Assembly (NCBI RefSeq): GCF_900112985.1
Contig: NZ_FONS01000001.1
Location: forward strand, 1,043,122 to 1,107,121
Reading direction: 5' to 3'
Origin: Pedobacter antarcticus
GTDB taxonomy: Bacteria > Bacteroidota > Bacteroidia > Sphingobacteriales > Sphingobacteriaceae
DNA length: 64,000 bases
The notes under the pieces were generated by a model. It saw only the letters and a list, made by a program, of their open reading frames with translations, did not search any database and had not been told where the DNA came from. Shown one piece after another: positions 27,470-36,813 of the stretch. Each line of letters opens with the position of its first letter. Within the stretch, counting starts at the first letter, position 1. Position numbers and translations under genes: made by a program.

Positions 27470-28672
27470 ATGCAAAAATATTATATAGTTTTTTTATTCG
27501 CCAGTATTATAGGCGTTTCGGAAACAAAAGCGGACACCCTGAGAGATTCAATCGGGGTTGAGAACCTTAAAGGCAAAAAACTGATCGTACACCAGGTCGT
27601 AGCCAAGGATACCTATTATTCGATATCCCGGAGATATAATGTGGCTCCCAAAGAAATCATGACTTTTAATGACAATAAATACCTTTCCTTAGGTGCGATC
27701 ATTAAAATTCCGACACAAATTCCATTCACCGAAGCACAGCAGTCTTCAAACAGCATTGACAATGTTAGCTCTAGCGCGACGACAACTCACACGGTTGAAC
27801 CGAAAGACAATTTAAATATGCTGGCTAGAAAATACGGCACTACGGTCAACGAATTAAAACGGCTGAATGATCTGCATACTATAAACTTAAAAATCGGACA
27901 GGTCTTAATTATCCCCCAGCAGGAATCGGCAGATAACGACAAGAATACTGCTTATCCGGAAGTACCTGTGAAGACAACTATACAAACAGACCCGAAGCCT
28001 AATATTGATCCGATTTTCAAAAGACAAGATACTTCTAAAAGACAGGAAACTGTAAAAAAAACAGAAGTAACAGTTCCCGTACAACAGCCACCTGTACAAG
28101 ACAGAAGAGAGATCCCCGCTAAAAACCAGCTTATTGTTCACACTGTCGCGTCTAATGAGACTATGTATTCCATTGCAACAAAATACAACCTTACACTGGA
28201 TCAGCTGAAGGCTAAAAACAACTTGACTACTAATTCACTTTACGTGGGTCAGAAACTGTTGATAAACGGACAATACCCAACTGGAAATGAAATTGTTAGC
28301 CAGCGAGATAATGTAAATACAGATACGTTGGAATCAGTTAAAGACCCGTCCTTGCGTCTGCCTGCCAGCCGATATGGATTAAGCCAAATGGAGGAAAAAG
28401 GGACTGCTGCCTGGATTCAGGACCCGGATCTGGACTCTTCGAAAATGTTGGTTTTACACCGTACGGCACCTATCGGAACGGTAATAAAAATCACTAATCC
28501 GATGAGTAACCGCTCAACATTCGCAAAGGTTGTTGGTAAATTTACAGAGAATGAGTCGACAAAAGATGTTATCATTGTAATGACAAAAGCTGTTGCTGAT
28601 GCTTTAGGAGCGTTAGACAAGAGGTTTTTTTGCAATTTAACATACAGTGGACAAGCGAATGAACAACAATAA
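27470..28672 (+). CDS. LysM-repeat protein with RlpA-like double-psi beta-barrel end
   Basis: This 400-residue exported protein has a signal peptide and three LysM modules (about 38-82, 108-150 and 220-265; e.g. HTVEPKDNLNMLARKYGTTV), separated by Thr/Gln/Pro linkers. A C-terminal domain (about 300-395) contains the RlpA-like motifs LHRTAPIGTVIKITNPMS and FAKVVGKF. LysM modules bind peptidoglycan. The C-terminal fold is used by lytic transglycosylase RlpA but also by non-enzymatic relatives. The uridine kinase gene starts 14 bp before this stop. Confidence 0.88.
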   Translation: MQKYYIVFLFASIIGVSETKADTLRDSIGVENLKGKKLIVHQVVAKDTYYSISRRYNVAPKEIMTFNDNKYLSLGAIIKIPTQIPFTEAQQSSNSIDNVSSSATTTHTVEPKDNLNMLARKYGTTVNELKRLNDLHTINLKIGQVLIIPQQESADNDKNTAYPEVPVKTTIQTDPKPNIDPIFKRQDTSKRQETVKKTEVTVPVQQPPVQDRREIPAKNQLIVHTVASNETMYSIATKYNLTLDQLKAKNNLTTNSLYVGQKLLINGQYPTGNEIVSQRDNVNTDTLESVKDPSLRLPASRYGLSQMEEKGTAAWIQDPDLDSSKMLVLHRTAPIGTVIKITNPMSNRSTFAKVVGKFTENESTKDVIIVMTKAVADALGALDKRFFCNLTYSGQANEQQ

Positions 28673-29306
28673 ACCCTATATAATAGGTGTTGCTGGAGGT
28701 AGTGGATCAGGTAAAACTTTTTTTCTTAAATGTTTTCTTCATCACTTTGCGGCAGAAGAAGTTTCTTTAATTTCTCAGGATGACTATTACCACCCAATGG
28801 AGGAGCAGGCGGTGGATGAAAACGGCTGGATTAACTTCGATTTGCCTGAGGGAATTGATGACCAGAAGTTATTGAATGACCTTAAAACCCTAATTTCAGG
28901 AGAGGCCATTACAAAAAAAGAATATACATTTAACATTAATAAAGAAAATGCGCGCATGCTTAATATCTGCAGCGCGCCTATTATTATTGTAGAGGGCTTA
29001 TTTGTTTTCCATTACAAGGAACTTGCTCATCTTTTTGACATGAAAATCTTCCTGGATGCAGATGAGGAGATCACGTTAAACAGGAGAATCACAAGGGATG
29101 AGCTAGAACGAGGTTACTCCAGAGATATGATCATGTACCAATGGGCTAATCATGTTGTACCAGCTTATAATAAATACCTTTTGCCTTATAAAGGCTCTTG
29201 TAATAAGGTAATTATCAACAATTCACATGTTGCAGATGATATTATAGAGATCTCCAGGGAAATCTCTATAGAACTCAAAGAAACAATATTAAAAGATAAG
29301 ATCTAA
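28659..29306 (+). CDS. udk: uridine kinase
   Basis: About 215 residues. It has a P-loop GGSGSGKT at 13-20, the substrate loop [20 protein letters not shown] and the [21 protein letters not shown], all typical of uridine/cytidine kinase and related P-loop kinases of the PRK/UK group. It phosphorylates uridine in pyrimidine salvage. The open frame allows a GTG at 28647, but the ATG at 28659 ([14 protein letters not shown]) gives the usual spacing. The start overlaps the LysM gene by 14 bp, and the 3' end overlaps the convergent scoB by 4 bp. Confidence 0.88.
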   Translation: MNNNKPYIIGVAGGSGSGKTFFLKCFLHHFAAEEVSLISQDDYYHPMEEQAVDENGWINFDLPEGIDDQKLLNDLKTLISGEAITKKEYTFNINKENARMLNICSAPIIIVEGLFVFHYKELAHLFDMKIFLDADEEITLNRRITRDELERGYSRDMIMYQWANHVVPAYNKYLLPYKGSCNKVIINNSHVADDIIEISREISIELKETILKDKI

Positions 29307-29962
29307 TTCAGATCCATCTCTTTAACATCCGCCTCAGCGAATAATTTCCCTGAGGTGGATTGCTTGATAAAATCTACACTTACGCCGGGTGCCCTTTCTA
29401 TCAAACGGAATCCACCACCCTCCATTACATCAATTACGGCGAGTTCAGTTACAATCTTCCGAATACACCTCACACCTGTTAATGGCAATGTACATTTGGG
29501 AAGAAGCTTGCTCTCCCCCGCTTTATTGATATGTTGCATCGCAACGATAATATTCTTAGCCGAAGCGACCAGATCCATCGCACCACCCATCCCCTTCACC
29601 ATTTTCCCCGGTATTTTCCAGTTTGCAATATCTCCCTGTTCAGACACTTCCATTGCTCCAAGTATCGTCAGATCTATTTTCTGACTGCGGATCATTCCAA
29701 AACTCATGGCAGAGTCAAAAATGGAAGACCCGGGTAGCGTGGTAATTGTTTGTTTTCCTGCATTGATCAGATCCGCATCTTCTTCACCTTCTATTGGAAA
29801 TGGTCCCATTCCAAGTAAACCGTTCTCAGACTGCAAAACGATATTCATTCCCTCTGGGATATAGTTGGCAACAAGCGTAGGAATTCCAATTCCTAGGTTC
29901 ACGTAGTAACCATCCTTGATTTCTTTAGCGATTCTTCTCGCTATTCCATTTTTATCCAACAT
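29303..29962 (-). CDS. scoB: 3-oxoacid CoA-transferase subunit B
   Basis: About 219 residues. It has [25 protein letters not shown] at the start, the active-site [12 protein letters not shown] glutamate and MGGAMDLV. It forms the catalytic half of succinyl-CoA:3-ketoacid CoA-transferase, moving CoA between succinate and acetoacetate. The frame stays open 50 codons upstream, but the ATG at 29962 is the family start and overlaps the scoA stop by 11 bp. The partner thiolase activity is encoded elsewhere in the window (12656-13831). Confidence 0.93.
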   Translation of the reverse strand: MLDKNGIARRIAKEIKDGYYVNLGIGIPTLVANYIPEGMNIVLQSENGLLGMGPFPIEGEEDADLINAGKQTITTLPGSSIFDSAMSFGMIRSQKIDLTILGAMEVSEQGDIANWKIPGKMVKGMGGAMDLVASAKNIIVAMQHINKAGESKLLPKCTLPLTGVRCIRKIVTELAVIDVMEGGGFRLIERAPGVSVDFIKQSTSGKLFAEADVKEMDLN

Positions 29963-30671
29963 ATTTTGTTTCGCTTTTTGATCTAACGGTCCGCTGTTCA
30001 ATTCTCTTTTCATAATCCTCACCCTGAAAAATGCGGTGTACATATACTCCAGGTGTATGAATGTGGTCTGGGTCCAGTTCTCCGGGCTGTACAAGTTCTT
30101 CGACTTCCGCAATTGTAATCTTGCCTGCCATAGCCATCACAGGATTAAAATTACGGCTTGTAGATCTAAAAATAAGGTTTCCCGCAGTATCACCCTTCCA
30201 TGCCTTCACCAGTGCGAAATCTGCTTCAAAAGCATATTCCATTAAGTAATCCTTCCCATTAAAATTTCTGGTTTCTTTTCCATCAGCCACTTCTGTACCT
30301 ACTCCGGCAGGTGTATAAATGGCCGGCATACCATATCCTGCGGCCATGCACCTTGTCGCCAGTGTTCCCTGCGGAATCAGTTCGACCTCAAGTTCGCCGC
30401 TAAGTAGCTGACGCTCAAATTCTGCATTTTCACCGACATAAGAAGATATCATTTTTTTCACCTGCCTGGACTTTAATAATAATCCGATACCGAAATCATC
30501 GACACCGGCATTATTGGAAATACAGGTCAGCTGAGCGGTTCCTTTACGTACCAGGGCGGCAATACAGTTTTCAGGAATACCACATAACCCAAATCCACCC
30601 AGCATCAGTGTATTTCCATCTTTAATATCACGGATTGCTTCATCGGCACCCGACACTTGCTTATTGATCAT
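29952..30671 (-). CDS. scoA: 3-oxoacid CoA-transferase subunit A
   Basis: This 239-residue subunit begins with the [29 protein letters not shown] signature and contains the nucleotide/CoA-contact stretches [14 protein letters not shown] and [16 protein letters not shown]. It pairs with ScoB, whose gene starts inside the last codons of this one. Together they activate acetoacetate to acetoacetyl-CoA for thiolytic cleavage, or run in reverse. The pair is a two-gene operon. The 60 bp upstream is AT-rich with no clear regulatory palindrome. Confidence 0.93.
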   Translation of the reverse strand: MINKQVSGADEAIRDIKDGNTLMLGGFGLCGIPENCIAALVRKGTAQLTCISNNAGVDDFGIGLLLKSRQVKKMISSYVGENAEFERQLLSGELEVELIPQGTLATRCMAAGYGMPAIYTPAGVGTEVADGKETRNFNGKDYLMEYAFEADFALVKAWKGDTAGNLIFRSTSRNFNPVMAMAGKITIAEVEELVQPGELDPDHIHTPGVYVHRIFQGEDYEKRIEQRTVRSKSETKYVG

Positions 30672-30731
30672 ATATTTGGTTTAATCGCTAAAATATAGAT
30701 AATTAATAGGGAGAACAAATAAAAAAGCCTA

Positions 30732-31829
30732 TTAAAGTGGGGATACACGAATAACCATATCTCTATTCCCATTGCTTGTTGCCAAATAAACTTTTCCATC
30801 AGGAGACTGACAAATAGCCCGTAATCTTCCGAATTCGCCCTGAAAATATGATTTAACCGATTCTATACGTGTACCTGTATCATCTAGCTTTAACTGCAAC
30901 ATCGAGGTGCCTTTCAAAGCTACCACTAACAAAGAATTCTTCCACTGCGGTATTAAATCGTGATGATAGTAAATTAGACCAGAAGGCGCTATGGTAGGTG
31001 TCCACGTATATAGCGGTTCTACAATGGCCTTACTGGTACAGAATACTTTTTCTTGTGATGTATTACAAAAACCTGTAACATCTGGCCAGCCATAGTTCAT
31101 TCCTTTTCGAATCAAATTAATCTCATCATCTGTATCCGGGCCGTGTTCAGAAGAATATAATTTATCGTTGGTTAAAGCTAACCCTTGTGCATTTCTATGT
31201 CCTGTAGACCAAACTGCATTGCCGGGAAAAGGATTATCAGCAGGTATAGATCCATCAAGATTAATACGCAGAATTTTGCCAGAAAGACTATTGTTTTGCT
31301 GTGCATTAGAAGGTACGCCCGCATCGCCTGTAGTAATCAGCAATTTCTCGTCGGCAGTAATCAACAACCTGGAGCCATTATGATTCGCAGCAGCGGGGAT
31401 ATGATCCAACAAAATTTTGGGGTCGCTCAGTGTCGAATTTTTATAAGAGAAACGGACAACCTTCCCCTGATAGTTATTTCCAGAGCCATAGTCATATACT
31501 ACATAGACATATGGATTGCTTTCAAAATTCGGATGGAGTACCATACCTAACAAGCCACCTTCACCAATGCTATTTACTTCAGGAATTGTGTGTAGCAGGC
31601 TGACGACACCATTATTAGGATTTAGCCGGCTGATTTTCCCCGATCTTTCTGTTAACCAGATCATTTCATCCGGTCCATATACAATTTCCCAGGGATGTTG
31701 TAAAGATTGAGCTAGAATCTCAGACTGGAGTTCTAAGGCAGGTGGTGTAGGGAGACCTTCGTTGTCTTTGCTTTTCTCGCAGGACTGCAGCAGTAAAAAC
31801 AAAAACAGAAAAGTAAAAATAATTTTCAT
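30732..31829 (-). CDS. PQQ-type sugar dehydrogenase-like lipoprotein
   Basis: About 365 residues. The lipoprotein signal FLFLFLLLQSC is followed by a six-bladed beta-propeller of the soluble aldose sugar dehydrogenase (Yli/GdhB) type: HPWEIVYGPDEMIWLTERSGKI, GGLLGMVLHPNF, HNGSRLLI, WSTGHRNAQGLA and LYSSEHGPDTDDEINLI. Members oxidise sugars with PQQ in the periplasm, though many Bacteroidota proteins of this group have unproven substrates. An upstream GTG (31835) is in frame; the ATG at 31829 fits the signal peptide better. The window shows no PQQ synthesis genes. Confidence 0.88.
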   Translation of the reverse strand: MKIIFTFLFLFLLLQSCEKSKDNEGLPTPPALELQSEILAQSLQHPWEIVYGPDEMIWLTERSGKISRLNPNNGVVSLLHTIPEVNSIGEGGLLGMVLHPNFESNPYVYVVYDYGSGNNYQGKVVRFSYKNSTLSDPKILLDHIPAAANHNGSRLLITADEKLLITTGDAGVPSNAQQNNSLSGKILRINLDGSIPADNPFPGNAVWSTGHRNAQGLALTNDKLYSSEHGPDTDDEINLIRKGMNYGWPDVTGFCNTSQEKVFCTSKAIVEPLYTWTPTIAPSGLIYYHHDLIPQWKNSLLVVALKGTSMLQLKLDDTGTRIESVKSYFQGEFGRLRAICQSPDGKVYLATSNGNRDMVIRVSPL

Positions 31830-31881
31830 TTGCACAGGTGTTTAACACACAAACACCTGTGCTGAAATTATGTTTAAAACA

Positions 31882-34257
31882 TTAATTAAAATATACGTAG
31901 GTGATCCCATCGCCGCCACGATCGGCATGCTCATCCTCCATACGATTGACTTGCTTGTACTTACGCAAGTATTCCCTAATCATTTTACGCAGTATGCCAT
32001 CCCCTTTTCCATGAATCAACTTAATAAATGGAAAGCCCATCATGATTGATTTATCCATATACTTTTCTACCTCCTGAATCGCTGCTTCCGCACGCATTCC
32101 CCGCAGATCTAATTCTGCACTGAAATTACCAATAGCATCAGAGATTCTACCGGAGAAAGAATTGGACTGCACGAGTTTTTTAATCTGCTTATTACTTATT
32201 TTCTGAACTCTGTCTTTCTTAACTACTGAACGCAGATCTCCCAAAGCAAGAACAAGGTTTCCTCTGTTAATCTCCAGAACCTGGCCAGTCGTATCACTAT
32301 TAAGCAATTGTACCCAATCTCCTACTTCGATAGGAGTGTTTAAAGGTTCGGCTACTTTAACCACCTTTTTTTCTTCCTTCACCTGATGCTGAACGAGTTC
32401 TTTATGTAAATTCTGTCGCAATTGGCGTGTTGCTTCTTTATCAGCCTGGTTCTCCTTTATACCTGCAATGGTATTTTCAACAAGTTTATTAGCGTTCTTA
32501 ATGATTGTCTGTGCTTCAAGTTTTGCTTCCCGAATTAGAGTTCTGCGATTTTCTTCGAGGAATTCCTGTAATTTCTCATTTTCAGAAACCAAGTTTTTCA
32601 CTTTATTCTGTTGCGTAGACAGTTGAATTTTAGTATCATAGATCTGCTTTTTCTCCCGCTCCAAGTCGACTAATAAGCTGTCAATTCTATTCTGATTCGT
32701 TCCAGTTTTCTCACGAGCTAATGCCAGGACTTCGGGCTGCAAACCAATATTCTGCGCTATTTCAAATGCATATGAACTACCTGGCTTACCGATTTCCAGA
32801 ACATACATGGGTTTCATTCGATCATTATCAAATAACATCGATGCATTTTCCAGACCCGGTGTATTACCCGCAAAGAGTTTCAGATTGGAATAGTGAGTTG
32901 TAATTACGCCTCTAACTTTTCTTTTATTCAGAACTTCCAGAACCGCCTCAGCCATTGGACCACCAAACTGCGGATCAGTTCCGGTACCAAATTCGTCGAT
33001 CATTACCAGTGTTTTCGGCGTAGCATGTGCAACAAAGTAACGCATTTTAGTTAGATGGGCACTGTAAGTACTCAAGTCACTCTCAATACTTTGATCGTCA
33101 CCGATATCCGCAAAAATATTTTCAAATACTCCCACTTCACTGGATTCATGTACGGGAATTAACAAGCCTGTCTGCACCATAAGCTGCAGCAGTCCAACCG
33201 TTTTCATACAGACCGACTTTCCACCTGCATTTGGTCCCGATACAAGAATAATACGCATATCTGCATTCATATGCATATTCAGCGGAACCACCGTCTTTTT
33301 ATCTTCTTTAAAAGAAAGGTAAAGTAATGGATGTCTGGCATTAATTAGCTTGATTCTTGGTTCAGTAACCAGTACCGGCATATCCGCTTCTACCTCAATG
33401 GCAAACAAAGCTTTGGCCCTTACAAAATCCAGTTTAGTCAGGAAACCGTGGTAAGAGATAAGTAACGGCTGATAAGGTCTTAATTCATCGGTCAATGCAA
33501 TCAATATCCGTATAATTTCCCTCCTCTTATCGAACTCCAGGTCTCTGATCTTATTATTCAGTGTAAAAACCTCTTCCGGCTCGAGATAAACTGTCTGGCC
33601 GCTGGCAGACTCATCGTGAATAAACCCCTTAAGTTTCCTTTTATTCTCGGCCAATATAGGAATACATATTCTGCCGTCCCTTACAGTCAGACTACCATCG
33701 GCTACCCAGTTACTGGATACTGCCTGCTTGTAAATACTATCCATCCGCTTACGGACTTCCTGTTCAGCTTTAGATATTTCAGCAGTGATTTCCTGGAGCT
33801 TTGCAGATGCATTAGGTTTGATTTTTCCTTTCGGATCCAATACAGCCTCGATTTTCCTAAGTATAGTTTTTTCTACAGGAAGATGTTCGAAAAGTGCTTC
33901 CAGATTAGGATATACTTCTTTTCTTTCTTCAAAAAAACGCAATACAGAAAAAACCGTCTGTAAAGAGAGGTAGATCTGAAACAATTCTTCCTCCATTAAA
34001 TAACTTCCTTCTACACGGATCTTATCCGCGAGCGATTTAATATCATAAAAGGAACTGATCTGTAACGGTTCCTGATTTTCCAGGATACTTTTAAATTCTT
34101 TGGTTTGCCTCAAAAATTTGTTAATCTGGTCATATTTGGTCATGACCTGCATTTTGCTAACCATATATTGGCCCATCGGGCTCAGGCAATGCTTATACAG
34201 CAATTCCCGGACTTCACTAAATCCTAATCTGTCTAAACAATTCTCGGGATATATCAT
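31882..34257 (-). CDS. mutS2: MutS2 family DNA-binding ATPase/endonuclease
   Basis: This 791-residue protein has a MutS core and clamp region, Walker A GPNAGGKS at 341-348 and Walker B VMIDEFGTGTDP. A long coiled coil follows (about 510-620), then a KOW-like segment and a C-terminal Smr nuclease domain (about 715-790; LDLRGMRAEAA, LIHGKGDGILR). MutS2 suppresses homologous recombination and, in some bacteria, splits collided ribosomes. Its ATG overlaps the stop of the DUF4296 gene by 4 bp (ATGA), so it is the second cistron of that unit. Confidence 0.95.
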   Translation of the reverse strand: MIYPENCLDRLGFSEVRELLYKHCLSPMGQYMVSKMQVMTKYDQINKFLRQTKEFKSILENQEPLQISSFYDIKSLADKIRVEGSYLMEEELFQIYLSLQTVFSVLRFFEERKEVYPNLEALFEHLPVEKTILRKIEAVLDPKGKIKPNASAKLQEITAEISKAEQEVRKRMDSIYKQAVSSNWVADGSLTVRDGRICIPILAENKRKLKGFIHDESASGQTVYLEPEEVFTLNNKIRDLEFDKRREIIRILIALTDELRPYQPLLISYHGFLTKLDFVRAKALFAIEVEADMPVLVTEPRIKLINARHPLLYLSFKEDKKTVVPLNMHMNADMRIILVSGPNAGGKSVCMKTVGLLQLMVQTGLLIPVHESSEVGVFENIFADIGDDQSIESDLSTYSAHLTKMRYFVAHATPKTLVMIDEFGTGTDPQFGGPMAEAVLEVLNKRKVRGVITTHYSNLKLFAGNTPGLENASMLFDNDRMKPMYVLEIGKPGSSYAFEIAQNIGLQPEVLALAREKTGTNQNRIDSLLVDLEREKKQIYDTKIQLSTQQNKVKNLVSENEKLQEFLEENRRTLIREAKLEAQTIIKNANKLVENTIAGIKENQADKEATRQLRQNLHKELVQHQVKEEKKVVKVAEPLNTPIEVGDWVQLLNSDTTGQVLEINRGNLVLALGDLRSVVKKDRVQKISNKQIKKLVQSNSFSGRISDAIGNFSAELDLRGMRAEAAIQEVEKYMDKSIMMGFPFIKLIHGKGDGILRKMIREYLRKYKQVNRMEDEHADRGGDGITYVYFN

Positions 34258-34715
34258 CTTAATCGTACCTTTTTAGCACTGTCGGTTTTCAAAGGTTTCA
34301 ATCTTTTTTTAACCCTGTCCAGGCTGTCTTGTTTTAATTTTTTAACCTTGTCTTCACGAATCTTCTTCCGTTTTTCCTCGGCTTTATCTTCCACTTCTTT
34401 TACCTTTTTAAGTCTCTCAGAAACCTTATTATAAACACCACTCAGCAATTCAGGTTCCTTATAATAGTAATCCAGACTTATGGAATACAACGCAGAGTCT
34501 ACATGGTACTTCTTGTAAATTCCATTATACCAGGCAGCACTGACTTTTCTTGCAGAATCCTGTCCGGGAACAGAAGAAATATAACCATCTGCAAGATGCA
34601 TATCATATAATATATCAGACATCTGGTCGGGTTGAATAAATTCTTTTGGAACCTTCGAAGATTCACAGGCGGCCAGAATGACAGCCATCAAACAGGCGTA
34701 GCACAAATATTTCAT
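34254..34715 (-). CDS. DUF4296 lipoprotein
   Basis: This 153-residue protein has a lipobox (VILAACES) and the DUF4296 core: PKEFIQPDQMSDILYDMHLADGYI, YNGIYKKYHVDSALYSISLDYYYKEPELL. The tail from about residue 105 is extremely Lys/Arg/Asp rich. The family is confined to Bacteroidota and has no established function. Translational coupling with mutS2 (ATGA overlap) is probably only a shared transcript. It is divergent from the yggS operon. Confidence 0.88.
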   Translation of the reverse strand: MKYLCYACLMAVILAACESSKVPKEFIQPDQMSDILYDMHLADGYISSVPGQDSARKVSAAWYNGIYKKYHVDSALYSISLDYYYKEPELLSGVYNKVSERLKKVKEVEDKAEEKRKKIREDKVKKLKQDSLDRVKKRLKPLKTDSAKKVRLR

Positions 34716-34842
34716 GTTATGGCTTATTTTCTATAAAAATTGTGGAGCAGCGGGCCGGGAAGCATACATACGCTCAGGTAAAACATTAATTTTTCTTAGC
34801 TATTTGGGCTAAGGTTGTTAATTTTACCAAAAATACTGATAA

Positions 34843-35529
34843 ATGAGCATAGCAGACAACTTATTGAAATATAAAAAAGAATTAGAAGGTGAGGGCGTAG
34901 AATTAATAGCTGTATCTAAATTCAATAACGCAACGGCCGTACAAGAGGCCTATGACGCCGGACAGCGTATTTTCGGCGAAAATATCGTTCAGGAATTGGT
35001 TGAGAAACAAGAGACACTTCCGAAAGATATCCAGTGGCATATGATCGGTCACCTGCAAACCAATAAGGTGAAATATATTGCGCCGTTCATCAGTCTGATA
35101 CAATCAGTAGATAGCCTAAAACTACTTATCGAGATCAATAAACAAGCTTTAAAAAATAAACGGGTAATTGACTGCCTGCTGCAGATCTATATCGCAGATG
35201 AGGAAACCAAATTCGGACTGGATCATGCTGAGGCTGTGGAGTTATTAATGAGCGAAGAATATCTTGCTATGGAGAATATAAGAATAACAGGTCTGATGGG
35301 CATTGCTAGTAATCAGGCTAGTGATAAGCAGACTAAGGATGAGTTTCAGGAATTAAAAGTTCTCTTCGATGGTATCAAAGTTAGTTTTTTTCGTAAAATT
35401 GACACTTTCAAAGAGTTATCTATGGGTATGTCAGGCGATTATAAACTAGCCATAGAAGAGGGTTCAACTATGATCCGCGTGGGAAGCAGTATTTTCGGAA
35501 CACGTAAAATTAAAGCCCCTAAAGCCTAA
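34843..35529 (+). CDS. yggS: YggS/PLPBP family pyridoxal-phosphate homeostasis protein
   Basis: This 228-residue TIM-barrel PLP-binding protein has the PLP lysine (K26) in ELIAVSKFNNATAVQEAY, then GENIVQELVEKQETL, WHMIGHLQTNKVKYI and SMGMSGDYKLAIEEGSTMIRVGSSIFG. These features are diagnostic of the family that buffers free PLP. It is first in a five-gene plus-strand operon; its stop overlaps the next start by one base (TAATG). Confidence 0.93.
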   Translation: MSIADNLLKYKKELEGEGVELIAVSKFNNATAVQEAYDAGQRIFGENIVQELVEKQETLPKDIQWHMIGHLQTNKVKYIAPFISLIQSVDSLKLLIEINKQALKNKRVIDCLLQIYIADEETKFGLDHAEAVELLMSEEYLAMENIRITGLMGIASNQASDKQTKDEFQELKVLFDGIKVSFFRKIDTFKELSMGMSGDYKLAIEEGSTMIRVGSSIFGTRKIKAPKA

Positions 35530-35996
35530 TGGAAATAAACTTAAGATTTGCCGAGAAGGCCGATTGTCCTCGTTTATTAGAGTTAATACATGAGCTTGCC
35601 TTATTTGAGAAAGCTCCTCAAGAAGTGACTGTAACTTTAGAAGAGTTTCAAGATGCAGGCTTCGGTAAAGATCCTGTCTGGAAAGCTTTTGTTGCTGAAG
35701 ATGAAGATGGCATTCATGGTATGGCTTTATATTACGTGAGGTATTCGACGTGGAAAGGTAAAAGACTATATCTCGAAGATTTTTTAGTTACCGAATCCAA
35801 ACGTGGCACAGGAATTGGAAAATTATTGTTCGAACGGGTAATTGAGGAAGCCAGAACCCAAAAATTTAACGGAATGAACTGGCAGGTCCTCGACTGGAAT
35901 GAACCAGCAATCCGTTTCTATAAAAAATACCAGGCTGACCTTGAGGCAGACTGGTTAAATGCTTCATTTACAAAATCCAAACTTTATGAAAACTAA
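35529..35996 (+). CDS. GNAT family N-acetyltransferase (diamine-acetyltransferase-like)
   Basis: This 155-residue protein has a complete GNAT fold: RFAEKADCPRLLELIHELALFEK, the strand GMALYYVRYSTWKGKRLYLEDFLV, the acetyl-CoA loop KRGTGIGKLLF and WNEPAIRFYKKYQAD. The early ELALFEKAPQEV and YLEDFLV are typical of the spermidine/diamine acetyltransferase-like branch (SAT), so an amine substrate is plausible but unproven. It is coupled to yggS by TAATG, and the next gene starts inside its last codons. Confidence 0.88.
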   Translation: MEINLRFAEKADCPRLLELIHELALFEKAPQEVTVTLEEFQDAGFGKDPVWKAFVAEDEDGIHGMALYYVRYSTWKGKRLYLEDFLVTESKRGTGIGKLLFERVIEEARTQKFNGMNWQVLDWNEPAIRFYKKYQADLEADWLNASFTKSKLYEN

Positions 35997-36813
35997 AAGC
36001 ATTGCCGGATTAATTTTATTGACAGGCCTGTATGCCTGCACATCCAATACACCTAAAGGAAAAAATACAGCCGATCAATCCACTGAGACCGTTAGCCTGA
36101 CAGATACCTTAAAGTATAAATTCGACTCGGTTAAGGTTGTCAGTACCAGTAAATTACTTGGTGAAGGAGCAAATCAGGAACCAACAACGGCAAAAGTCAT
36201 ATTTCCTGTATTTAATACGGAAAGTGTAAATCAGTATGTCACTAACGAAGTTCTGTCCTTAAGCGGAAAAAAATTACAATTTAAGACTTACAATGAGTTA
36301 ACGGCAGGGTTCATTAAAGAATTCGATGTCTTTAACACCAAGGATAACAATCCAAACGGCAACTCCTGGTTTGAATATATCGATTTAAAAGTAGCAGCAA
36401 ACTATCCGAATTATCTGTCTCTTAAATTCACTTATTCCGAATATAAAGGTGGTGCACATCCAAATACGTTATTCTCCTATTTAAATTACAATCCCCAATC
36501 TGGTAAAGTTATCACACTGGACTCATTGGTTAAGACAGATTCCAAAACACAATTGGTTGCAGTTGCGGAGAAGATATTTAGGAAGAATGAAAAATTAAGT
36601 ACTACAGCCAGCCTATCTGACGGATACTTTTTTGATGGGGGAAAGTTCGCTTTAGCACAAACATTTACACTCACTCCTGACGGCCTTATGTTCCTTTACA
36701 ACCCCTATGAGATTAAGCCCTATGCAGCTGGTGTCACAGAATTAATTATCCCTTATTCACAGATTAAAGAGTTTCTAAAACCTGCTTCAGTCTTAAACAA
36801 TTTCATCCACTAA
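35986..36813 (+). CDS. DUF3298/DUF4163 (RsiV-like) lipoprotein
   Basis: About 275 residues. It has a lipoprotein signal (ILLTGLYACTS), then a DUF4163-like N-terminal half and a DUF3298 C-terminal half. KGGAHPNTLFSYLNYNPQSGKVITLDSLV and LTPDGLMFLYNPYEIKPYAAG are the usual landmarks. The same fold forms the lysozyme-binding part of the anti-sigma factor RsiV, but no sigma gene is nearby here. The ATG at 35986 is used rather than the earlier in-frame ATG at 35959 because it gives a proper signal peptide. It overlaps the acetyltransferase gene by 11 bp and lysC by one base. Confidence 0.86.
   Translation: MKTKSIAGLILLTGLYACTSNTPKGKNTADQSTETVSLTDTLKYKFDSVKVVSTSKLLGEGANQEPTTAKVIFPVFNTESVNQYVTNEVLSLSGKKLQFKTYNELTAGFIKEFDVFNTKDNNPNGNSWFEYIDLKVAANYPNYLSLKFTYSEYKGGAHPNTLFSYLNYNPQSGKVITLDSLVKTDSKTQLVAVAEKIFRKNEKLSTTASLSDGYFFDGGKFALAQTFTLTPDGLMFLYNPYEIKPYAAGVTELIIPYSQIKEFLKPASVLNNFIH

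Noticed and set aside
34254..34715. Phasin- or coiled-coil structural protein because of the Lys-rich tail
   Set aside because: The lipobox and the DUF4296 core before the charged tail give a better assignment.
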